Both the position numbers and the translations under genes were made by a program. Below, in pieces: positions 1 through 10,388 of a DNA stretch of 64,000 nt. The notes below the pieces were generated by a model. That model did no database searches. It was not told the DNA's origin and saw nothing but the letters and a program-made list of their open reading frames with translations. The first letter of the stretch is position 1. Each line of letters begins with the position of its first letter. This stretch comes from Adineta ricciae (taxonomy: Eukaryota > Rotifera > Eurotatoria > Adinetida > Adinetidae), in assembly GCA_905250025.1 (NCBI GenBank), contig CAJNOJ010000018.1, positions 620,001 to 684,000 of the forward strand. The letters are read 5' to 3'.

Positions 1-956
1 GAGTAGAGTAGAGTGACAATAATAAGTGAAATGACCGTTGCTTGTGGGACTGTTCGAGAAGGATTTTTTGCTTCTTCGATTGCGATTGTTGCCATTTCAA
101 AGCCAATGTATGAGTAAAGTAATAGTGAACTACCACGAAATATGCCTTGCATTCCAAATGGGAAGAATGGCTGATAATTATGAGCATCACCGAGAATGAA
201 TCCAGTGATACCAATGAAAAGCAAAGCTGTCATATTGATTATCGTGAGACTGTTTGTTAAATACTTGGAATTTCGTAGACCAACAAGCATGGCTAAGAGA
301 AGAAATATGGTAATAGCAAAAACTAGAAGATCAGGAGATTTAGCAAAAGGTGCATGTGCATTTGTCCATTGAAAAGTGTGGTTTGCAAGAAAAGAATTGA
401 TTTTATGATCGAAAACAGCATCGAAATAAGCGGACCATACTCGAGCACTGACACCTAATCCTGACACACCACCAATAATCGATGTGAATCCCTTTAAACG
501 ATGGAAAAAGTCGATAGAAGCAAATATTCATCTGAGCAGAAGACGATCAACTTGCCACAATAAAAGCGATTATTTCACCGATGGATTCATAGATGAATAT
601 ATACGACGATCCAGCTCGTGGAATTCGTGCAGCGAATTCTGCATAACAAAGAGCACCTACAAAATGCAAACACCTCAACATCTATGTTCTATTCTTTCGA
701 GAGAGTGATTACCAGACAGACAAGCAACACCTGCGAACAGATTAGCAATGAGAATAGCCGGTCCCGTTTGGTCTTTGGCAACGACACCTGTTAAGACATA
801 TATGCCTGATCCAACCATTCCACTTACACTCAAAAGTATCAAATCATAGAGATTCAAACATCTTAAAAGTGGTGTCTCGAGATCGTTCGTTCGCGTACAT
901 TTCTTTCGAAATAAGCTCTGAAGCAACATCGTGATTCGATCTAAAAACACTACCAA
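1..956 (-). CDS. Cationic amino acid transporter (SLC7A/CAT family), N-terminal part, runs off window
   Basis: Plasma-membrane permease for amino acids, judged from family motifs. The first exon (713-956) carries the N-terminal cytoplasmic segment and TM1 with the APC motif MVGSGIYVLTG. A 56-bp intron (657-712, GTAATC...TGTAG) follows, and the next exon resumes in frame with LCYAEFAARIPRAGSSY and GEIIAF. Further down the strand come IIGGVSGLGVSARVWSAYFD, a TM segment near 300 and the hallmark YSYIGFEMATIAIEEAKNP near 60-110. The stretch at about 480-560 is odd. The usual GWN...LEY segment that ends this helix in the family is missing and the frame is interrupted by stops. It may be a 60-70 bp intron, or a small lesion. 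The C-terminal half lies outside the window. The family call is secure; CAT versus a related SLC7 member is not. Confidence 0.85.
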
Positions 957-1418
957 ATGTAAACAAATGTCGCCAAACTGTTCACAATCGATCGCAAGTA
1001 TTTACTGTGATAGTTAAAAAGTTAGTTCACAAGTGAAAATTTAGAATTCATTTTAATTCGGGTATATTTGTACTTAAGAATTAGATACATAGAACTGTTT
1101 TTGATCTCATAATAAAAGAAGAAACAATGCAAATTCATACATCACTTCTATGACACAAGAATATCTCATAGAGATGAATACGTGAGTAAATACTGATTGG
1201 GAACAGCGCACATCAAGATATTTGACAAAAAACTTTAGATTAGGTGGACATTGACGATTGTTTCGTAGGAATAAAGTAAAAACATGAAGATCTGCGCTAT
1301 GAACATAAAACTTCAGCGAAAGAAAAGACAGTGAAGGAACATCAAAGCGGATATAAATGAATATATATGTATACATAACTTCATCACAGAAATACGCGTC
1401 TGAAATACTGTTGTTTGA
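957..1418. other. Intergenic, no gene recognised
   Basis: AT-rich spacer between the divergent-end of the transporter gene and the 3' end of the TMEM45-like gene. I see no coding, RNA or repeat signal here; the open frames are short and without family motifs. Confidence 0.5.
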
Positions 1419-2493
1419 TTAGATTTTTGGTGAGTATTGTTGTCGCTGCTCAAATTCGATTTGACTGTCACTATCGGTATTCTCATGATCGTTTAAATCA
1501 ATGATTGCATTGCCATTTCGTGGTTTCAATGGTTTTAATTTATGATTGTTCGATTTTATTATGACATCTCCATCTCCACCCAATACATCGTCTTCATCAT
1601 CGTCGTCATCCTCTTCGTCGAGCACACTGTAACGATTGAATTCATGATGTCTTCGTCTTAAGACTGACCACACAAAAGCGGATTGAAGAAAAAGAAAAAT
1701 ACACGATAGTAATCCAAGCCAGATGAAAATAACCGTTATAATCAATATATGACCGTGCGATGCTGTCCATTTCCAATATGGATCATCTGACGGAAAATAA
1801 AGTATAAAACCAGCTGCATAAAACCTGAAATGATTCAAATAAGAAACTATTTTCTTCTTTCAACACTCCTACGAACCAGGCTCCTTGTAAAAGTGTTGCA
1901 GCGATCCGACAGTAGGTTGCTAAAATTTGATTTGGACGATTGAATTCCCAGATACCAGCTAGGACGCAAAATGCAATATTGTAAACAAGTAGTGTATGAG
2001 CGTGTATGTCGATTTCGTCTCGACCGTGCAAATGAAAATGAAATAAAACACCTTCGATGGCGAATGCGAATATATTGGCAATAAAATCGATGCCTTTTGG
2101 TAAATCGTACTTGGCATGAACGAGAATTTCAATTAAAGAAGCAAAACCAAACGAGAAGAACATCGTAATGTGTTGAGCATTCACCTCCACGAATGTCCAC
2201 GTTTTACGCTGTAATGTACCATCATATGGATGTTTAAGACCTGTTACAGCTTCACCTAAGATTCCAATACTGACACAGATTAATTTTAAATAGGATTCTA
2301 GCGGAATCTGTCGCATAGATGATGAGCAACACACACATGGATAGGTGGTCGTTGAACGATAACGAGTTGGCTTCCGGTTTTTCTTTGATGAGTAACGAGA
2401 ATGGAAATGTCGAGTTGCGACACAGAAACCCCACCATATGGCAAATATGGCAAAGAACGTGCCTGGCAAAATATGACCCATCAATGTACCCAT
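1419..2493 (-). CDS. TMEM45-like (DUF716) multi-pass membrane protein
   Basis: Two exons (1877-2493 and 1419-1824) around a 52-bp intron encode about 340 residues. The start MGTLMGHILPGTFF matches the family's GHxLPG opening, and the body has several hydrophobic helices. Other family-type features are GEAVTGLKHPYDG, the histidine-rich HFHLHGRDEIDIHAH and WEFNRPN. Across the splice the protein reads QGAWFYAAGFILYF, as expected for DUF716. The tail is long and acidic (EEDDDDDEDD) and then polar, longer than in vertebrate TMEM45A/B. The reading frame requires the donor GTTCGT rather than the overlapping GTAGGA. Function in this family is poorly defined; endomembrane location is a family-based inference. 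Family call secure. Confidence 0.88.
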
Positions 2494-2870
2494 GATGATT
2501 TATCTGGAAAAAAAAGAAAGTGTTTCGTATTCATCATGCAGGAACGATAAGTAATTCAATTGTACGAATTGTTCTGTCGACTGCTCTCGTCCATAAAGAA
2601 AGGGAAAAAGAGAATCATACTCTTGTTGTATGACCTTTGAACTACAAATAGAAAAATTATGTGTTTCTATCGAACAATGACTCAGTTACAACTTCTGTTT
2701 GTTCTGTCGATTTGCTCTAGTACGACTGTTTCAAGCAAATATCCTTCATTGAAAACGGCATGTAAAATATGCACTATTTGTCGTTACTATTCTGAAAATG
2801 ACTAATACGTACTACCAACTATCAAAATAAATATTTTCGATTCTAGTGTATTCACTAGGTAAAAGATACT
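2494..2870. other. Intergenic, no gene recognised
   Basis: Spacer upstream of the TMEM45-like start and downstream of the metallophosphoesterase remnant. It holds only short frames without recognisable motifs. Confidence 0.5.
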
Positions 2871-3612
2871 TATAAATCAATCGTAATCGGTGATTACGTT
2901 GATTCATATCGACTGGTACATGTCGGCGCATTTGCGAAGATTGTCCACTCATGATCTTGATGCTTTCCATATGCTTCATGTATATATCCAAATCTACGAA
3001 GTTTAGGTCTGATGTGCTGTACATGCTCTTTATAGCGTGTCGTATCGAGAATTCCATACGGAGGGTCATGCGTTATTAAAATATCAGTTTCTGATGGGAT
3101 TTGTCTCCAAATTGAATAGATTCTTTCGCTATTCCCGTTCGACATTGAATGCCCAGTCACAAAATTCTGGTTGCCATGGACTAAAAAAATGAACGAATCG
3201 TTAACTCACTTTTCATTCAAATGCATACCTTTCGCACAATTTCAATTCTGTAACTGGACCAACGTATATTTCATCTTGTAGATAAATAATTCCGAAATCG
3301 TTTCGTATTGACGAGTCTTTGAACGTATCAATAATCTTTTGACTATTTTCTTTCTGTACGAAAACTTTTCCAATGACTTTCGTAATACGTTCCGTCAAGT
3401 GTCACGTCATGATTACCAGCAATGAAAATTTTCAAGCGAAATTTCGTTAAATTCTTTCACTAATCTAAGAAGTAGTCTAATTCATCACCTTTACCCGTTC
3501 GTGATATACCACCAGGATGCAATAGAATATCACCATCTAGTAAATCGAAGCTGTAATGGGAATGAGTATCCGAAATACAGACGAGACGAGTAGATGGTCT
3601 TGGGTGGATCAT
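2871..3612 (-). pseudogene. MPPED-type metallophosphoesterase pseudogene
   Basis: The MPPED/UPF0046 order of motifs can be followed across frames: LVCISDTHS, GDILLHPGG, AGNHDVTLDG, IIYLQDE, SPWQPEFCDWAFN, THDPPYGILD, FGYIHEAYG and NAPTC. A plausible start (ATG at 3610-3612) and one normal intron near 3186-3231 survive. The frame shifts at about 3475, 3440, 3355 and 3135, and a TAA at 2894-2896 interrupts the C-terminus. Two metal-site residues are also changed: the usual HAGD is HPGG, losing the aspartate, and GHIHE is GYIHE, losing a histidine. Loss of both frame and ligands argues for a dead gene rather than sequencing error alone. The live family hydrolyses cyclic nucleotides or phosphoesters with two metal ions. 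Confidence 0.85.
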
Positions 3613-4145
3613 TCAGTGTAGTGAAATAGAATAAGATGAGTACGTGATACGAAATAACTATCTTAAGATCTGACTCATAGATTAGATAGAATGCGGTAGA
3701 AGAAATACTCGTTGTTTTTTTCTCATGCAAATGGCATAGACGTTGCCACAACAGAGATATTTGAGATCGAAAAAGAGAAAAACGTTTGAAAAATATTGAT
3801 TGATAGAGTGAGTGATACATAATCTATAAAATTCGACGGGGACATCTAAGAATTCTTGTCGCCTTCAACTGAGTATTCTCTGCCAAAGAGCTCTGCATGC
3901 GCTATGAAAAATAAACAACATGTTGTAAGAAATGTAAATTAGCAACCGATGACATCTATTCGAAACGATAATGATGATGTCGTTATCGGTTGATCTTTTC
4001 ATCAGAATGCAAAAGTCGATGCTGACACAGAGCCAGTGGTTCAAGCACATTTTCATTCATTTCTAGTGCTTGTTCTTATTCTATGGATCTGTTTGTTAGT
4101 TCAATTACATCATCAATTTGAGTATGTACTGCTCAGGGTTGTAGA
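3613..4145. other. Intergenic, no gene recognised
   Basis: No supportable gene. A short hydrophobic frame at 4036-4230 (+) overlaps the next entry in another frame and has no motif. Confidence 0.4.
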
Positions 4146-4391
4146 ATGCCGAATAAGGAGTCTGTGTTTGACAATATCGTTCAAGTTCACGTTTCTGCTC
4201 CGAAGAAGCACATTAAGATCGACATTATAGAAGAAGAGAAGCATTGCAATGTATCCCAGTTGCCGCTTCTCTCACCTTCGAAGATGAAAGTTCGAAATCA
4301 ATTGAAAAAGAAGAGAAATTCACTGCGAATATGTTATAATAATCAATCGAGACAAAAACAACGTTCTCGGTATGATTTCGATCGATGTTAA
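4146..4391 (+). CDS. Possible coding remnant or exon, unrecognised
   Basis: An open frame of 81 codons has charged, protein-like composition (VSAPKKHIKIDIIEEEKH, then a lysine-rich stretch). It ends close to a GTATGA donor-like site near 4370. The frame upstream is broken by stops and I could not join it to a convincing neighbour exon. It may be part of a decayed gene or chance. No family recognised. Confidence 0.22.
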   Translation: MPNKESVFDNIVQVHVSAPKKHIKIDIIEEEKHCNVSQLPLLSPSKMKVRNQLKKKRNSLRICYNNQSRQKQRSRYDFDRC

Positions 4392-4717
4392 ATATCTTTT
4401 TCTTTTTTATACTGATTGTTTCTCCCCATTCTTTTTCTAATATGTACAAAGGACTAGGAGCAGTTGGTGGTCAACAATTACGCTTCGATTTATATACTCT
4501 ATTGTATGCAAATTTTCATTCAAGAATGTTATTTTCTTTGATTTGAAATGTGTCACCTGTCATTCTTCATAAAACTCGAATAGGTAAGTACCGTTTAATC
4601 GAAAAAAAAGAATAAGAGAAAAGGACAAGGATTATTCTACCCTTTCTTCTGGCGATTATGATATTTGATAGTAGTATACTTTGAACTTAAATCGCGCGCG
4701 AGTGTCAATAGTACTTT
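4392..4717. other. Intergenic, no gene recognised
   Basis: Spacer before the stop codon of the DBH-like gene on the minus strand. It contains pyrimidine-rich runs but no supported feature. Confidence 0.4.
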
Positions 4718-6642
4718 TTATTGTAATTCGATGCATTTTGACGCAGTATCAAATGGAACATCACGTTCCTTGGGCTCTTGAGGAATATATTCACGTCTCC
4801 AGTCGAAATTCGGTGAGTAATTCCCATCAGAACCATTACATGATAAATGAAATGGGGCTAATTCGTAGAATGTTTCGAGTATCGATGTAGTTAAGGGTGT
4901 CCAACGTATTGACCAATAATTTTCAAACACCGTTTTGTCTTTACTTGTCTTTGCAAAATCATATCTGAAAACGAGTCGACGTGTTTTATTCTATTTGATT
5001 TTTGTCCAAATCATAACTTACTGTTTCATAGTTTCGAAGAATTTGTCTAGTTCGTCGTCACGTACACTCGTTTTACATAGTTCAAGCTCACTGCGCGGAT
5101 AATAGTGCATATAATTAACACACATTTCATCGCTAATTCCGTATCCCCCAAATGTCATGTTTGTTCGAATTTCTGTGTTGTAAATACATGTGTGTAAGAT
5201 TGTATCACCTCGTTCAATTTGAATCGATTTAGGCAAAATGCGAATCTCTTGGAAATGCGGACTGTAATGTCGATCGACGTTCAAGGTCTCGATCTCTCCG
5301 GATTTCTTAACCAGACGAGTAAATGTTTGGACACCGTTTTGATGTGTGTGTAATTGTGAAGCAAATACTGTTATACCTTTGCGTGGCAATGTTGCCTTTG
5401 TACATTCACTAGCACAGTAGCCAGATATACGAAAGGATGACGCACCTGGTGGAATGGAGTTCTTCGGATTGTATTCCAGGCCGACCTCCATAATTCCGGC
5501 ATCGTATTTTCGTAATTGTGGAGTGTAGTAAATTCGTATACCGGACTGATCGATAATGCCTTTCTTGAGATAAGGATTATTGAAATGTACTTCAAGGACA
5601 AGAAAACGTGAGGATTTCGGACCGCCAATCACTCCACCAGCTTCGTCGGGATAAGTGAAGTTCTCTGCACCCATTGCCCATGCACCAATGACACGTCGAC
5701 ATGGTGTTAAACCCATTGGTTTTTGTTCACTTGTACATCTGTCATTGAATGCTGGAATTTTCACGCTCGGATCGACGTCACAATGAAATAATTCCATATG
5801 ATGAACAATCCCTTCGCTCTGTGGTGAAATAACACCATCGAAACGAATGATGTGATGTGGTTTTGCCATAACATTTCGTGGTAATTCAAATCGTGTACAC
5901 CAGTAAGTTGTTTCATCGCTTGGAATATGAACGTTCTGATTGAGAAAATCAAGATGTGGTTCACTATCTGCCACCGGTTTGTAGACAACCTAGATTGATG
6001 GGAATGTATGGAGATTTTATATGATGTTAGAAGACTTACTTGACTTTTAAGTAGTTGTACACGCTGTAATGTTAATTTCATGCGTTCAACAGTAACTTCA
6101 ATAGGTTTTCTTTGTTTACCATTTTGAAAATCTTCGCTGCTCATTAAGCCTGTTAATATATGTGTTGTACCATGGTCGATAATGTAGTTTCGATGCTGCT
6201 GATCGCATGTATCTAGCGGTCGAGTAATTTGTATGGAATATTTCTTTTTCCGTCCACCGTCAATCTTGACACGATTTCGTATGACATAGTTTAATTTCGG
6301 TGCGCTCCCGTCGAGTGTTAACAAACTATTTTCATCACTAAATGCACTGTAAAGTTTTTCATCACTACCAAAAATGATCATGTCTAAGTAATTCGTATTT
6401 AAATCGTGAGTTGAGAATGCAAATAAACCACTTTGGCCCGTTGGAATCGTAATGTTCCAGAGAAGAATCAGTTGCGTTTCATCATTCTCATCATAATCCC
6501 ATTCTAGTGTGCTTTCGAATGGTTCTGCTAAACCTACTGCATACCTTAATTGATTTTCGTCATTCGATTGTCTTCGTTGAAAATTCGCACAGAGGCTAAC
6601 TTCGATAAGAAATGCAATTGAGAAAATTTGTAAAGACAACAT
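4718..6642 (-). CDS. Dopamine/tyramine beta-hydroxylase (copper type II monooxygenase)
   Basis: Three exons (6040-6642, 5022-5989, 4718-4964) separated by 50- and 57-bp introns give 605 residues, the usual DBH/TBH length. I chose the ATG at 6642 because it begins a clean signal peptide (MLSLQIFSIAFLIEVSLCA). A DOMON domain fills roughly residues 30-170, followed by the two copper domains. Visible copper-site motifs are HHMELFHC, LEVHFNN, FASQLHTHQ and DEMCVNYMHYYP. The end of the second domain (YYPRSELELC) fits DBH/TBH better than MOXD1. The enzyme hydroxylates the beta carbon of dopamine or tyramine with O2, copper and ascorbate in secretory vesicles, making noradrenaline or octopamine. Substrate choice cannot be read from the sequence. 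Confidence 0.92.
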
Positions 6643-7664
6643 TTTATCTCTGAGTACTCTGGTGTGTGTGCACAACTTTTTATATCTCCTGATTTGAGGA
6701 AATAAAAGAAAACGACGAAGAAAGATTGTTTCCTTTTATGATTGCCTACGATTATCAGTTAATCAGAATTCAATGAGATCAAACACGACAATAAAACTTC
6801 AGGAACTAACATGTTTTTCCTATTATTATTATTATTAATTTGCTTTTTTTTTGTTTCGTCCTGCTGTTCTCTATTTGCATACGCACATCTAACATCCGGT
6901 TAGAAGGAAGCAGAATCAATCATGTCTTCAACTTTCGAAATTTCTCTGCAAAAGTCTGCAGAATAAAATCGAGATCCGAAAGGTGACGGTAAAATCGTTG
7001 ATTAACTGATTATATTTCACGTTGGCGTGTATTTACAGACATCAAAATACATCCATCATTGATTCAAGTAGCATTCATTTACTTAAATATATTCCGAACT
7101 ACACGTCTTTTGTGTTGTATTTGATGAAAAACGTGTGATCAGCAGTCGAAATAACAAAATAAAGGGCATATGTATGTGCACGTAAAAAAACCTTCTTAGA
7201 CATATTTATATTCATGATTGGTTGTAAGAAGAGAAAGAATCAACAATAAAATCTGAGAGAAAACTGCTCGTCTCTCGAATAAGTTCTCATATTTTGAAGA
7301 GACTACCACCGTTTAATCGTTTTTTCTTTTCAAAAAAAAAAAAGAAAGAAAAAAAAAGAAGAGAAAGATATTTATTTAGGAAATAAATAAAGCGCAAGAA
7401 TTTTCGAAGTGTAAAACATTGTTTATTAATAGTAGGAAAGAAAATAATCAACACTTGATGATTTTTTCCGATTTGCATTTTACTTCAATCAATTTCAAAG
7501 ACTTTTCATAACCTCTGCTCGTCTTTTTTCATTTAGAATCCTACCAAACGTCTTCGCACTTTCAATTTACTCATGATTATGATTAATACCAACAAAAACT
7601 AAACACAAGTTAATCCATGAGAGGATAAAAAAAGCCAACCCTTCAATTTTCTTTCTTTTCAACT
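6643..7664. other. Intergenic between divergent genes
   Basis: About 1 kb between two divergent starts, so it should hold both promoters. It is strongly AT-rich, with an A-rich/AAAG run at 7330-7370. I can name no specific promoter element. Confidence 0.5.
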
Positions 7665-9725
7665 ATGATTTACAAAGATCGATTAACTCCTCCGCCGAAT
7701 TGGCCACCATTAGTTCGCTATCCGAATTATTATTATCCCGATCGTGTAAGTAGATGTTTTTCTATTTCATTTCGAATTAACTGCCGATCTACTTCATTTA
7801 CTAAAATACATAATAACAAGTTTGAAGACAGAAAAACACTGCGAAGCTCGAGGATGAATTCACGCGGAAAATACATTCGAACACATCCATGAAAATACGA
7901 CTTAAGTACCCGAAAAAATCTCCAAATAAATATTCACACTAATTTTTCACAGCAATCTATCATATGAAGTGCGATCGATCGTCATCAAATCTTCCTTTTT
8001 CTCCGTTCTGAAGAAAAACAGCGTCTCTTTTTTTTTCAATTTTTTTCGCTTGTTGTCTTATACGTTTTAAGTGAGCGTGAACAGACTAAAAATTGTTAAG
8101 AGTACACAAGCATATATATGTCTGCCGCAAACTTTTGAGACGACTTGAAATGACTTTAAAGTAAACGGCAAGAAGACCAGTTGTAAGATAAACATACACA
8201 AAGAGACATTATTTGTGCTAACAAACGAAACGACATATACTTATGGCAAGAAAGATTATTTTTTATAAGCTTTTTTTTGATTATCTTTTCATTTTTCTAG
8301 CGTTTAAGTATTCTTTGGTTTCTTATATTTGCTGCACTTGCATTAGTATTAAGTGTTATTGCATTAATTATTGTTTTTGCTGTTGAATCGGCTTGGTTTC
8401 ATGATAATTTCGAAAATTCCTTAGTAAATTACGGTCTGTGGCGGTTATGCTTCTTCGGTAATGGTACTTGTGCAAGTTGGTTCTCAGCGGATGGAACAGT
8501 TGGCGCTCGTGTTGATCGACGTCTTAGTCAATCGAAAGGTAAAGACGAAATCGAAAGTATGCATAAGCATTTTCTTCTTTGTGTTTATCAGCGGGTATCA
8601 ACGCATGGCAAGCGCTGGAGATTATTTTTCTATTTCTTATCACAGCAACATTGATTATCACCATCGCTTCGATCATATGCTTTCGTGTAAGAAGTAGTCT
8701 TCATTATTATTTAGCTATTCTTGCGGTCTTTTGTGTTTGGCCTGCAGGTGAGTAATGAAAATACTAAACCGAATAAGTTTAATTCGTGTGATGTTTTAGC
8801 AACTGTTGGTGTGTCTGTATTATTTGTGTTCGGTTTTGCTGTATATAATGTTTCGACACAACCACGAGAATTAGACTGGTGTTTCTATGTGAATCTAGTA
8901 GCTGTGATTCTTGCCGTTATTGCAGCGATACTTCTATCAATTTATGATGCACTTCTGAAAAAACCGATTAAGTAAGTTTGATATTAATAGTTCTTGAGTA
9001 TTTTATCCATTTACAATAGAAATATCGATGATGAGACAGTTGTTGAAACATTCGCCGATATCAATGCTTACCCAGCAGCTTTAAGTCCATCAACATTTGT
9101 TGTTGTGAGACGTAATAAACGTAATCGGCATAAACCTTATAGTTATTCTCAAACACTTCATCCGAACTATTACCTTCCAACAACCACGAATCGAGTGATC
9201 ACAAGTGAACAAAATAATCAAATGCTCACACCTTACACCTCGATTACTACACATGAAACAAATTCCAATCTACAACGTACACCATCGATTCCGAATCGAA
9301 CTGTTGAATATCGTACGAATATATACCCATCGTCCTCGTCAACCACAGTCACTCATCCACCTTCCATCCCAATATCGACTCAATTTTATCGACCACCATC
9401 GACAAGTTATCAATACCAAACACAATCATTTCCGATCCAAGGCGAGACAATCAACCGTACCGTAGGTTCCAATTCCGAACTGAATAATGACTACAATCAG
9501 CATGACTTTTACAATCCGATTCGAACAAATATTATTGAGCAAAAATCTGAACCACGTGTCTTACACTACTATACAGGTTATGATTATTTTGCGACAGTAG
9601 ACCCCGTGGATGCTGTTGCAACAAGACGACATCATGGTCCTTCGACGGTAAGACCTGGGACGGCAATCAGATATCCTTCCAATCGTTCCTATCATTCAAG
9701 TGATTACATAAAGAGTTCAATGTAA
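7665..9725 (+). CDS. Claudin/PMP22-like four-transmembrane protein with long cytoplasmic tail
   Basis: Five exons (7665-7745, 8301-8538, 8592-8747, 8800-8971, 9020-9725) join in frame to 450 residues. After a proline/tyrosine-rich N-terminus comes TM1 (LSILWFLIFAALALVL). The first extracellular loop carries GLWRLCFFGNGTC, the W-GLW-C-C type signature of claudins and PMP22/EMP proteins. TM2 to TM4 follow in separate exons (EIIFLFLITATLIITI, TVGVSVLFVFGFAVY, VNLVAVILAVIAAIL). The last exon encodes about 230 residues of Ser/Thr/Tyr/Pro-rich tail, unusually long for the family. The first intron is 555 bp; the others are about 50. A junction or membrane-scaffold role is inferred from the fold only. 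No PDZ-binding end is obvious (it ends KSSM). Confidence 0.75.
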
Positions 9726-10388
9726 AAACAAAGATGATAGAACACCTTTGCATTAGATGTACAGTAGACATGCAGTCGAATCGTATCGTCTATGTTGGAT
9801 GCTTTTGGCAATTTTTCAGTTCTTTTTTTCTCTTCTATGATATCATCTCATCTTTTATCACTTTATTTGCTAAAACAAAATTTTTGGGGAAATGTTTTTT
9901 CTTTTGCTATATTTATGTACGCTTATTTTGAAAATCTTAGATGAAGAGGAACCAATCTTCTCTTCAATTCCATTTTGGTATTTTTCTTCAAATAAAAAAA
10001 AAACAAACTTTGCTTCATCACGACCTTTCTATCTTGCTAACACAAATGTATAATAAAACAAAACCAAATCTCATCTTGTATTCATTGCACTTCAATACAT
10101 TTGTCCCACATATTTTCCTACTGAATAAACTTGAGATTAATGCTTAACATATTTCTACCAATAATAAACAAGTCAACATGTGATTCATCTTTCTTCAAAC
10201 GTATGGATGTCTTAATTACGAATTTGCATTGCACTTGAATAATTCTATCGTTTATTCATTCTCATCAATGGTTTGTACATACAACAGCACAACATATACA
10301 TCCTAATGTCACAAATCAGCTTGATTAAAAATAATACAAAAGAAAAATATCACATATTTTCTTGTTCAGTGGAAAGACAAAAAATGAT
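9726..10388. other. Convergent intergenic region
   Basis: 3' flank shared by the claudin-like gene (+) and the TRP channel (-). It is AT-rich with several AATAAA-like strings. No gene supported. Confidence 0.5.
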
